Below, piece after piece: positions 1 through 12,500 of a stretch of 64,000 nt of DNA; position 1 is the first letter of the stretch; each line of letters starts with the position of its first letter. The stretch is from Colius striatus (taxonomy: Eukaryota > Chordata > Aves > Coliiformes > Coliidae): assembly GCF_028858725.1 (NCBI RefSeq), contig NC_084759.1:97026362-97090361 (forward strand), read 5' to 3'. Both the position numbers and the translations under genes were made by a program. The notes beneath the pieces are model-generated. The model worked only from the letters and a program-made list of their open reading frames with translations. It was not told the origin of the DNA and did no database searches.

Positions 1-556
1 CATATCTGGTATGCTAGAAATTCTTCAGAATCCAAAGAGTACCACAAAACCAAACAACAGAAAATCTCTAAAAATCAGATTTACGGATGAGGATGAATCT
101 GAAAGAAACACAGAGAATGGAAAGCTCACGGAAATGAGAAATAATGATTCTGAAACACAGACTGACTTTCAGCGTACTTCATTTCTAAGGAAGGAACCTT
201 TAGAGAATTTAGTCTGCAACCTTGCTGAACTGAGTATTGTTTATGTCAATGAACAGAAGTCAGAACAGCATTTGAAATTTCTCTCTGCTCTGCTCAACTC
301 TTTTTCTTCAAACAGAGTATTTCAAGTACTTTTAGAGCAGGGAAATGATACAAACTCTGCTCAAGTTGAATCCCAAAACGAAGTGAAAGCTCATCATGAA
401 AGTCCATCTGTGCAGTTTTTGTATGTGAATTTAATAACTTGGCTGAAAGAAGACTGGAGAAAAGACACCCATTTTCTGGTTGATATTTTGTACAGTGTGC
501 TTAATTGTTGCAACAGTAATGGTGAAAGGAAAACTATTCTTGATGATTTAACAAAG
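1..556 (+). CDS. LTN1: LTN1 exon A (partial at window edge)
   Basis: The open frame (codons from base 2) gives visible residues 1-185 and ends in AAG before the donor GTATGA. It is rich in charged and Ser/Thr residues at first (a linker with DEDESE), then becomes helical ([23 protein letters not shown]). The exon has no acceptor inside the window, so its 5' end is outside. Confidence 0.93.
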
Positions 557-3500
557 GTATGATTTGTACGTTTTGTTATTAGCTTTTATCAAAGTGACTG
601 CTCTTTTTGTGGGCTGTAGTTGGTGAGCAATTTGAGGGCTTTGGAATGGAAGATACTGTACATGAGCATGAGTCAGTTCAGCATAAGAAAGCAGATTTGG
701 AAAATGTTGACATGGCAGTGTTGAGGTGAAAGACTGTGGTATATATTTCCCTTTCTCTATGGTATAAATATTTTTTGTAAAAAGTAACATCAGAGTTTCT
801 CTGCTCTTCCTGATACAGTGTGCTTTTATACTAGTGGTGTTTCTTATAAAAACAGTTCCTGTTGCTATGTGTGGTAGAGAAAGACTTGAAAGCAAAAAAT
901 AATAATGTAATTGATCACTTTGTGGCTGAAATTTAGCAACTTCTGCTTATCCCCTGCAAAAAACAAAGTCATAAACCAAACAGTTACAATGGTATTAAAT
1001 GCTTCCTATTCAGCAAAGAATGTTAAACATTGTATAATTTTGCTTTTCTTTTCAGATGGATCTGAAATGGGTTATTTTTCTGCAGATAATTCAAAAGGTA
1101 TCTCTTTAAGACTTTTTGATTCTTTTACATATTTTCTGGTGTTATTTTTCAGTTATGTGTGTTTGAATTACCTTTTTTTATTCTTTGAATGACTTTTAAA
1201 AAAATTGAAGTAGTGATAATTTCCATAGTTTAAAAATCTTGTAGTAATAGTTTCAGAGAGTTGTTTTTTTTAACTGTGTTTAAATGTAGGGATGGTCTTA
1301 GAAATGAAATGATGATTCCAAAACAAAAGCATCTCTGTCCCTTCTGTTTTTAGTCAGTTTGCTTTTCAAGCCACTGAGATTGCTGATAAATTTGTGGTTA
1401 TCCCTTCTAAGCTAAGTTGGGTGTTAGACCAATAATTTATATGATTATTTGTATCATCACCCTTACGTTGTGCTTACAAGGAAAAGATAGTGTACCCTTT
1501 TTTTTCCATATGTGATATTGAGAGACTGACATTTAAGCTATTGATTGGGATGAAATATGAAGTGTATTACAAGTTTTTGGACAAGTCCAGTATGTTGACC
1601 ATAGTCTCTTTCCTCACATATACCTTGGAAGCTCAGTTTTTATGATTTTGTAACTTGCAAAGACTTATCATCAAAATAACGATTTTCTGATTTGTGACCT
1701 TCCATTTCTTTTTAGAGAAATTCAAATGCTGTAAATAGATGTTATCTTCTCTATGATATCCAATGATAGGACAAGGGGCAATGGGTATAAGCTCGAACAT
1801 AAGAGGTTCCAAAGAAATACAAGGAAGATTTTCTTCACTGTGAGGGTGAGGGAGCACTGGAACAGGCTGCTCAGATGTGTTGCTGAGTCTCCTTCTCTGG
1901 AGACATCCAAAACTCAGCTGGACAGGTTCCTGTGTGACCTACTCTAGGTGGTCCTGCTCTGGCAGGAGGTTTGGACTAGATGATCTTGCCAGATCCCTTC
2001 CAACCGTCCATGACGCGTGATATGATTCCCACTCTGTGTGCAGCTTTGACAAAGTAATCTTTTGTTTGGTTAAGTTAATACCCTGTAAAGTTTATTATCA
2101 TTATTCTCTTGTAATTCAGGCATGCTCAAGCACAACAAAACTTTCCTTAGTCTCTGACTGGCTGAAAGGAGATACACTTGGAGAAAGACTTGTAATGCTG
2201 GCAGATGATCTCTGTCACCTGGGTTTAAAACCTATAGCAACCTCATCAGAGTCATCCTCTTCAGAAAGGTGGACCCTCCTGAGCTTAGTGTTGTCACAAC
2301 ACATTAAAAATGGTAAGCATATTATTCTTTGGAGATTGTGAAGTGTAAACACAGCACTTAAGGTTGAAGGGTATTTGAGATCTTTCAGAATACTCAATTT
2401 GTAACATTTAGTCTTTCCTCTGGTGGTATTTGGTGGCTTCTTTGTTCTTTTTTGGGGTTTTTTGCTTTAGGGGCTTTTTTGTTTGTGGTTTTGTCTTTTT
2501 TTAATCTAAGCAAATTAACCATGTCCAGTTTAATTTCATAAACACTTAACTTGCAGCAGTGACATTTCATTTTTTTTTTTGGTCTACATTTCTAAACAAA
2601 AGTATTTAAAGAACAGATTCGGATTTGTAAGTCTGGATAACATAAGGGAAATTGAAGTAAATTTGGTTTATTAGCTGATGTGCTGTGGAATATTTACTTT
2701 TAAACCAAACCATTGGAAATTTATCTTAAAAACTAAAATCCCAAAAAGCAATGGCTACAGACCAATGCCTTGTTCCGGAACCTCCTAATTGCTTTGAGAG
2801 ATTTTCAATTAGAATCATGTATTTTAAAAGATGTGTTTGTGCACTTATGCTGTATATGTAATCTGGTTTATATTAATAACATCCTATTTAATTTCTTCCT
2901 GCATTTTGTGGTATTTATGATAGAAACTTCTACCAAAGTTCAATTTTTTGATGTTTTCTCTGTCAGCTTGTCACTTATGTTTTGTTGAACTCAGCATTTG
3001 CTTTGATCTCTGAGGTAGCATACTTCAGTTGATCTGAATGCTGAGCCCGTGTGGTGCTTTCAAGTTTCAAAGCTGTGCACAAGTTGACTGCAGTGGGTGT
3101 TTATAGATAGTACATCCTAAGGGTGTTGTAAGATGGTTATTTCTGTTACTGGAACTTTTAACAGAGGAGCATCAGGAAAAACTCTCCAGAGAGGATTGAA
3201 TAAACTTTCTTAATTGTGAGTTGGTGGTATCCTGGGGCTGATTGTCCAGGAATTTTGCTTTTTGGCTCTAGAACTGGAGGTATTACTGAGCTCCTTTTGT
3301 ACTGGGTGCTGTGTGACTGATTTTAAAATGTGTTAGCTAAAGTCTAAGAGATCTTCAGGAACAACGGTAGTTCTTGATTTAGTGATTTAGACCAAAATTA
3401 GACTATGTGGACTTTCAAAAAAAATTTGAGATCTCTCACCTAAGTTTCTAAAGGTAAACTGTCATGGAGGAAATGGAAGGGCCTTTTATGAATCTTTAAC

Positions 3501-6500
3501 CTATCAGATGATAGGAATTAAAGGAGAAGGATAAATACTGAAAAGATGACAATTGTTTCTGATAGATTATACAGAGTAATCAAAACTGAAGCTTCACAGA
3601 CCTGTAACATATGAATGATAAACTCATAAAGTTACAAATGAAAACATCAAAAGTATACATGGGAAGAACACAATTGTAACAGTATCTATTCAGTGGTTAG
3701 GCTTTGAGCTGTTCAGACTTTGAGATCTTCAGTCATTGTGGTGGTTCCCTTTGAGTGGCAGGTTGGTACTCAACAATAAAAACAGGAATACAGAGTAAAA
3801 GGAACTGTTGTGAAAAAACCAAAGGACAATTGAAAAATATTATGGCGTTGGTTTGTGAATATCTCAAATACTGCCTGTAGTTTTGGTTACTGCAATATTT
3901 TTGTTCACTTATATGCTTTTGAAAAAAAAGGTGTGACAATTAGAATATGCCCACAGAAAGACGGCAGGGATGGTTGGGCAATCACAGCAGCTTCTGCTTG
4001 TAGAGGCAATGAAATAGACTAGGATGTTTTAGCTTGCAATGAAAGTGATTGTGGATGGGGTTATGGTAAGGAGCCATAAAATCATAATTGGTATAGGAAA
4101 AGCAAAGAGGAGAAATTTTTAATTGTTTATTTAACTGGAAGAGCCAGAGGTTACTTACACATTTTAAATAGCAGGCTTGAAGAAAGAGAAAAGTAAACTA
4201 CTTGATACAGTTCATAACTGAATAATAGAACTCATTACCATACGAAGCTGTGAACTTGAAGGACAAATGGGATTAGCCTGCTTAGATCCAACGAGAAAGG
4301 GAATAAGCATATTCCTGGAAAATTGATCTGATTGGGTTAATAATAGGCAATGGTTGGGGTACAATCTCCAGCTCATAGTTTGCTACGAGAAGCTAGGAAA
4401 GTGTAAAAGTTGAAGGGATCATGCTGCACTTGCTCTGTTTTGAATATCTTTTGTCTAAGCTGCTTCAGCTGATTTAGAGAAAGGATACTTGGCAATGTGA
4501 AACTTTGGCTTAAGTGATCCTAGATGACTCTGGAATAAGAAGGTGCATTTAGGTATATATCAGGCTGAAACTTCTTTGCACTTTATTTTGCATTCCAAAT
4601 GAATAAATAAAAACTAAATCAATGCATATTAATATAATATCTTTGAATGATCGTGTTTATCAAGTAATCAAAGCTGCTGTCTTTTTACTCTCCCTGACAG
4701 AATCTTTGATTGGTGAAAGTTTTGTTGAAAAGATTATTGATAAACTCCAAGCAGCTCTGTCTAAAGCTAAAGATCTTTCTGAAGCTGGGAATTCTGAACC
4801 ATCAGTGTCTTTCATCTGTGATGTAGCCTCCAGCTTTTTCAGCTCAGTTAAAGGGTGTTTATTGATGCCATCTTCCGAAGATTTGCTGCTCACCATCTTC
4901 CAGTTGTGTGCTCAGAGGCAGGATGCTACGCACTTAACAGGTAATTTGGAAGAACAACTTCAACCAAATTTTGTAGTTCATGCTTACGTCTAAATTTTTC
5001 TTTTTCATGAAACAATTTCAAGTGTATAATAGAATGTTGAGTTCATGGACATTGAGCACTTGCAGCTGTGACTGAAAAGAAAATTTGGCTTTAATTTACA
5101 GTGCCAACAGTTACTAAACATCAAGTCCTGAACATCTTTACAGGGATTTGAAATGTTTTTGATGTTTTCCTTGTGCTTCAGCTGTCTTTAAGTCTATGAT
5201 ATTCCATACTTTCTGGAGTGTTACATAAATTATTTAACATCTACGAAATACAAGTAATGAGATTTTTTTTTGTTGTTCATTTTGCAACGTGGGGAGCCTG
5301 TGAAAAAATGTCTGCAATCACTTCAGTGAAAAGAGACATATTTATTCTGAAAACATATGTGTTGGTCAAGTTGCTCTGACAAATTATGACCTATTTCTTT
5401 CTCTACCAGCATCTTATTTGCAGACTGAGATCCTAATTTCTTCATTCTTCAAATGCAGAATTTGAGATAAATCGATATATTTATTTACTGACATAGATAC
5501 AAAGGAGCAAACATTGCACTGTTGTTGTAGAAGTAGGACAAAGCTAGCCTGACAACCACTGCTGCTTTTCAAATGATGTTGTGAATGTTCAGTATTTCAG
5601 TATTTTAAAAAAGATCTGTGGTTTTGAAGACCATATGGACGTATTGTAGTAGATATCAGGAACATCACTTTTACTGGCAACTAAAACGTTGCATGTGTGT
5701 CAGATTTAATTTAAAACTGCTCTACAAAAAAATCTTTATATTTGCCTTTGAGAGTTATTGCCTGTAACCACATAGAAAAGGGAATTCCTTTCTCCTCTAG
5801 GACCTTTAGACCTGCAATTGTTATAGTATACTCTAGGTTGTAATTTGAGTTTATCTGTTTGTGGTGGGTATGCCAGTCTCTGTTGGTTTTTTTTGTTGTT
5901 GTTGTTTGTGGTTTTTGGTTTTTTTTTTCTTTTCCTACAATAGATTTACTTGTATGTAAATTAAAACACACTTGGATGTCTGGTGTAAATTCACTTGTGC
6001 ATCAGCTTCGGAGTATGCAGAAACAGAGTACCTTTTTGCATAAATCTGCACTGTGGGTCAAGAATCAAATTCAGTCTTCCTCTTTGGATGTTAAAAGGTA
6101 ATTGTGATGTACATGTCCATTTTATAATGTTGTTCTCCAAAACAAACCACGATCAGTTCTCTCTGTATATTTAATTGACATCTGTGTTACCGAGAGCTTT
6201 TTCAGCCTGTTAGAGGTGAGATTGTGATGTAGAGCATAACTTAAAATGCCATTGGTATGCATATTGTATATATAGCATTGTAGTAGTTTAAAATGAATCA
6301 GCTTACTTTCATTGGATAGTGCTGAACTTGTTTGCAGTGTTTTTTCCTTTTTTCAGCCTTCAGGTTTTGATCTCTGCAGTTAGTGATTTGCTGTCTAAGC
6401 TTATGGAAGCTGATTCTGGATATCTTGTGGGGGTTTATGTTGAGCACATCACTCCAAACAAAACTGAGTGGAAGAAATTGCACGAGTCTCTCTCCACTGA

Positions 6501-9500
6501 GGTATAAAAATGATGATGGATGTGCACATGATAGTCTATCTTACCTCAAGTCTCTGTCCTTTAGGGTAAATAAGCGTTATTTTGACATGACACTGAGGAA
6601 AAAATCTATATGTTTTTGGCATCATCCAATGCTACCAGAGAAAATAAAAAATCTATTAAATTACCCTTTCCATAGAATGGTAGGGGTTGGAAGGGACTTT
6701 TAGAGATCATCTAGTCCAACCCCCCTGCAGAAGCAGAGTCACCTAGATCAGGTTGCATAGGAACATGTCCAGACAGGTCTTGAAGACCTCCAAGGAAGGA
6801 GACTCCACAACGCCTCATGGCAGCCTGTTCTACTGCTCCCTCACCCTCACAGTGAAATTGTTTTTTCTTATGTTTAAATGGAACTTTTTGTGTTCCAGCT
6901 TCATCCCATTACCCCTTGTCCTGTTGCTAGCTACTACAGAAAAGAGGGATGTCCCAATCTCCTGACACCCACCCTTTAGATATTTATAAATAAGAGATCA
7001 CCCCTCAATCTCCTCTTCTCCAGACTAAACGGCCCCAGCTCCTGCAGCCTTTCCTCATATGAAAGATGTTCCATTCACCTGATCATCTTGGTGGCCCTGT
7101 GCTGGACTCTGTCCAGCACTTGCCTGTCCCTCTTGAGCTGAAGAGCCCAAAACTGGACACAGTAGTCCAGATGAGGCCTCACCAGGGCAGAGTAGAGAGG
7201 GAGAAGAACCTCCCTTGACCTGCTGGCCTTTATCCTGCTTTTCTGCATGGAACTTCAGCAGCATTGTCTAACTAAGGAGTTTTGTCTCAGCATATACGTT
7301 ATGAAGGTGATCTTTGAGTTAACTCTTCTGTAAGATTAATTTTATGAAAGACAACGATATCTGCAGAGGAACATAATAGGCTAACTATCATCAGAATGCT
7401 GAGATACGTAGAGTGGAGAGTGGGGAAGGACATAAATTTCCTATCCAACCACTAAACTTCAATATTTCTTGTAAAATATATAGAGTTCTAAAGATGCTGA
7501 TGTATTTCTGAGGCAGCAATGCAGTTTCAAGTTACTGCTGTGCATTTAGGTGTTTTAGTATTCCTGGAGTGGGTCATTCTCACCATTGTGCTTTTGGTTT
7601 CTTTTGTGGTTATTTTTCAGTAATTCTGAATTTTCACAGTCAAACAAATTACAGCTTTTCTATGTATCATTAAAATGTTCACTTATTTGATCATGCTCTT
7701 TTTATGTACATATTACAGTGGATGCACAAACCTCTTCTGGAGGGAAGGCTTAGTATGAATTGTGTACCTTTGGGATCATGTGTCAAGCTGTGTGACACGA
7801 CTAAACTTCCAGGCCATTTATGTACTTCAGCCTTACTAAGTAAAATGGTGCTACTTGTATTGGAAAATGGCATGGTCTGTGAAAATGATGATGCTGAAAG
7901 AAAGAAAATTGACAATATAAGTAAGTTATAAGGGTAAAACCTAAAGGAATTACAATTTCTATTACTTGTAAATGAACCTGAATTGGTAATTGGAAATCAA
8001 TAATTAAAGTTTAGCCTATAGGGATGAGAAATCACCCTTTCACCTTTTTTTTTTTTATTTGTTTTTTGGTTTTTTTTCTAGTTATTCTTTAGAAGTCTAA
8101 GAATGCATGAGTACAGTGTTTATATTTCTAGGACCTCTTGCCATTATATATACGTTATCCCAACAGAACTTTGAATTTGGAGAAGTTTGAGTTTATGATG
8201 AACTTTGAAGTTGTTCATTGCCAAAACACATGGAACAGTGTCATGAGTAGGCAATAAGAAGTGTATCTGTGCTGTCAGATAAATTCCCTGAGTGTTTAGC
8301 CATAGTGTGAAGATATTTTAAGGCAGCAATTTTTCTTACTTCCAATAGGAGGAATGTTTTTTATTTTTAGTTGTAGAATGCTCATATTAGAGACAGCATT
8401 ATCAAATTAATGAATTAATGAGAAGTCTAACCATGATGAGAATTGTAGTTGTTCAGTGTAGGTCTCTGTAAGCTAATGGTGAGACTACATTCTGACTCTT
8501 AGCATAAAATTTGGTTGTATGTTTGTTTGGGTTGTTTTTCTGGACTTAGATCTTGATTGCCTTCTCTGAAAGAAATATACATATTAAAAAATATATGGAG
8601 AAGAATTAGAGTTCTTGTCATGCTTGATTTGCTTTAAAATTTCCTGAACATCTAGAATAGATTATTATAGCTTTATTTTCACTTTTATGCTGCAGTAGCA
8701 AAGATCTAGTTCATTCTCTGAAGCACCTGAGGTTACATAGAAATATCATCTTTTTAGTGCATTAAAAACGTACTTTAAAAAAGTATGACAAAGCCTGGAC
8801 TTCAAATCTCTTGCTTATGACCTGAATCAATTCAGCAGTTGTTTGTAAACAATCACCTCTGTTTAATTAGTTGCAGAGCTGTTGTACTCATTACAATGGA
8901 TTGAAGAATTGGAGAATCCTCCTTACCTACTTCTGGAATATCTTCATATGTTAGAAGAAATGCATATCACTTATGAGAAGTTCAGAACACTTGGTAATAC
9001 AGCTAGCGTTCAGCAAACAGTATTTGATAGGTATGTAAGAACAAGTAAGACAGCCTTTAACTCTGTCTTCACATTTTGCATTTTCTAAACTGTTGAGTGT
9101 CACCATATTTCCTTATGTGTACTGATGCAAACTTCATCCAAATGCTTTTGTTGTGAAGTGTGCAGCTTTATGTATTAACCAGGGTCTTTTCTTCTCTTTT
9201 GAAGATCAGAAGAACATGGAAGACTCTGGTCCTTAACCATGGCTAAAGTTACTAGTGTGGAAAACACTGTATCCTGTGAGATGAAACAACTTTTTAAGAC
9301 AACAGAGGGGTATCTTAATACTGCTGCCTATAAACGTTTTGTTTGCTGCAAATGTTGATAATGTTAAATGATGCTGATTCTGATAAATGGCAACTGAAAG
9401 CTGAAAATTTGGTAACCTGTGTGTATGATATGTAATGGTTAGACTCAGTTTAGTGTATGAGCTCAGTTATGTCATAAGATAGTAGATCATTATGAGCCAA

Positions 9501-12500
9501 TTGGTGTTTCGTTTACTAGTTAATTCTTTGCATTTCTTTAATTCCTGATGTTTTGTTTGTATGAATAGATTTCTGCCATTAACAGAGGGCAGATTGCATA
9601 CACTTCAGTGCCTGTCACCTTTTTTAATTGAAGAAGAAAAGAAAGAACTTGTCTTCCACTGTGTGGCCAAACTTATGACGTGCTCAGAGACACAGCTTTC
9701 CAGCACTGATGGTGAGTATGTTCTTACCTCAGTCCATTTTATTAGAATTTAAGAACATTATTTTTTAATACTTTAAGATAAAACATGTTAACCACAATAA
9801 CATCATTTTTTTTTTTTCTAGAAAGAAATATCTTCTCAGTTTGCATATTCTATACTGTTTGTAGGAGTAGTTTTCTTCCTTATTATGGAAGTAAAAGCTA
9901 TACTGCCTGGTATGAAATTAGACCTAAAGGATTTAGGCTGATATTGTTAAAAGAATTTTGATATTGCTGAACTTCTTTTTAGATCCATCTGATTTAAACA
10001 CATCTGTAAATATTGAAGCTTCCCGTTAATCATTTAGACTTTACACAGCATGCAAAAAATATTACTATTGTCAACTAGTAGTGTCAGGATTATCTTTAGA
10101 TGCTTTAGCAAGAACTCTTCCACAGTTTATGTACAATTTTTGACTAGTTCTTTCGGTGTGCTGAGCCAGAACTGCTGTACATACACTTTCAGTAGCTATT
10201 GAAAAATTACTTTGAGGTGATTGTGTTACAATAATGCTTTGAATATCCTTTAGAAAAACTTTTTGTTTTCACAAACATTGCTTTTCAAGAACATTCTTTG
10301 GGAATTGTCACGTGCAGTCCTTCTGCATGTTTTAATTAGATGTTCTTGGAAAGAAAAAATCTCTTTTTTCTCAGTACTTTTCTCTGCTTTCTTGCACATA
10401 CTTTTATTGATTAGTCTATATAAAAACTAGAAAGATGATTTTTGTATTTTTAACACGGCTGTGCTTAAATAAATTGAAAAAAACCTATTTTTGGTGACTT
10501 TAAACTGTGAATATCCGTCCCTTGGCAGCGTCCTTGGGTTTTCCAATGAGTTCTGCAAATGGATGTCCTCGAAGTGTGAAAATGTTCAGAGTTAGTGTCA
10601 TGCAGCAAATTGAGATGAATATTGAGTCTTTCTACTGTGGTAGTTAATCTAACTCTTAGTCTTCAGATTTAGTTAAACCTTCCTGGTTTTCTGAGTGAAC
10701 TGGTGAACTAACCAAATATGTCTACAAAAGTTTAACCAGAACATGCGAAAAAGAATCTTTGCTCCTCCTCTGTTGTGTAGCACTGGTCTGCATTTTCCTT
10801 TCTTCTGCTTCTCAATTTCCTAGAGGTTTCTGAGCAGACAATATATATACTCAAATTGTCCCATGAAGCGTGCCACAGGTTGTAGGTTTGCCGTTCAAGT
10901 TTTAATTTTTTTCAGATCAGGGAGGTGCTGGTGAAGTTCTTGTAAGCCATTGCACTGCTGCTTCAGTGAAGTGGGTTTTTTTGTTTGGTTGGTTTTGCTC
11001 TGCATAAATGGTACATCACTTAACTCAGTTCATTGTCATTGTGCTTCGAAGAAAAGTTCTTGTTCTGCAAGACATGTAGATACACACAGTTTGCTTTAGA
11101 AATGGAAAACAGTACTAATGCAACTGTAGTACTTCACTCTCAAACTAAAAAAGATAATGGAATTCATAGCTAGTAGTTAACATTTACTTCATTATCTGTC
11201 CAAATTATTGCTTAACATTCCACATTTATAGATTTAAATCTTAGCAGGTATTTTTCCTTTTTGTTACTTGTATAAACCAACAACTAACCTCGTAAGAGTT
11301 TTTGGTTGGTTTGAGGTGGATTTTTTTGGTTGTTTTTTTCTGTTTTGTTTGGGTTTTTTAAGTTTGGGTCAGGTATAGCATTTTTGATTTAACAATGGCA
11401 TCTCTGGATTACATGTTGAAACAGGAAAGCTTAGGTGTTACCAAAACTGTCTTATATTGTTAAGATCAATTGAAATGATCCAGTCAATTAACAAGTTCTA
11501 CTGTTTGTTTTGTCTTGAAGTTCAAGACCTATTCAGTAATATATTTTTATTATGTTGTAGGAGCATTTGGGTGTCTTTCCATTTTGAACTCCTGCTTGAA
11601 TGATAGAAGTATTGAGTGTGATCATCTTCTACCTGGAATACTAAAGATCATAATATCCTGGAAAAATGATAATGAGGACAGCTTTCTCTTTAGCTGGTGG
11701 GTGCAACTTTGAGATAATTTGGCTTTTTCTAAAAGTTTAAAAATACAGTGGTTATTAACTCCAACAAAATCAATTTGTATGTTACAACTGCTCTAATATT
11801 ACAGTTTTATGCCTTTGTAGAACTGCATCCCTCAGTTTAATATATTTAAGTATCTAGTAACTAATACTGAAGAAAATTACACAGATGGTTTAAGGCTGGG
11901 GAAGGAACTGGGAGATTTTTTTGGTAATGCATCTAGATGTCAACTGTTTTCAAACACATTCTGAACTGACCAACTTTTGTAGGTGTGGAGGGATGTTTAG
12001 TTCCAAATTCTGATTGCTTATTTAGGTAGCAGAAAGAAAACTTGAATACTATACTCAGGTGTCTGTTTTTTACAGTTCTGGACCTGAAAATATAACTTGG
12101 AAAGCTTCCAGAAAAGAGTAGAAATATACCGATGTTCATTTGTCTTGAATATAGTGAGAAAAATCCAGGCAACAAAGTCTCAAAATAACATACACTATCT
12201 GGACACTTGAGGACTAACATTATTTTAAAAATTAGTAACCTAAATAATTTTGGGTTTGCATTGATTTAGCTAGGATTGCTAAATTTAATAGTTTACACAT
12301 TCACTCAAGTAATATAGGCATACGAATGGTACCATTTTAGCAATCTGTCTAATGTGTAAATGAGCAATTAGCTCTGACAGTCTATTTCATATCTGTTGAT
12401 TGACATAGGCTTGGCAGCTAACATAGTGTTCTAACTTGGAAAGACAGAATATCAGAAGCACAGAGGGCAAAGCCTAGTGTGAGACTAATCTTTCCTAAGA

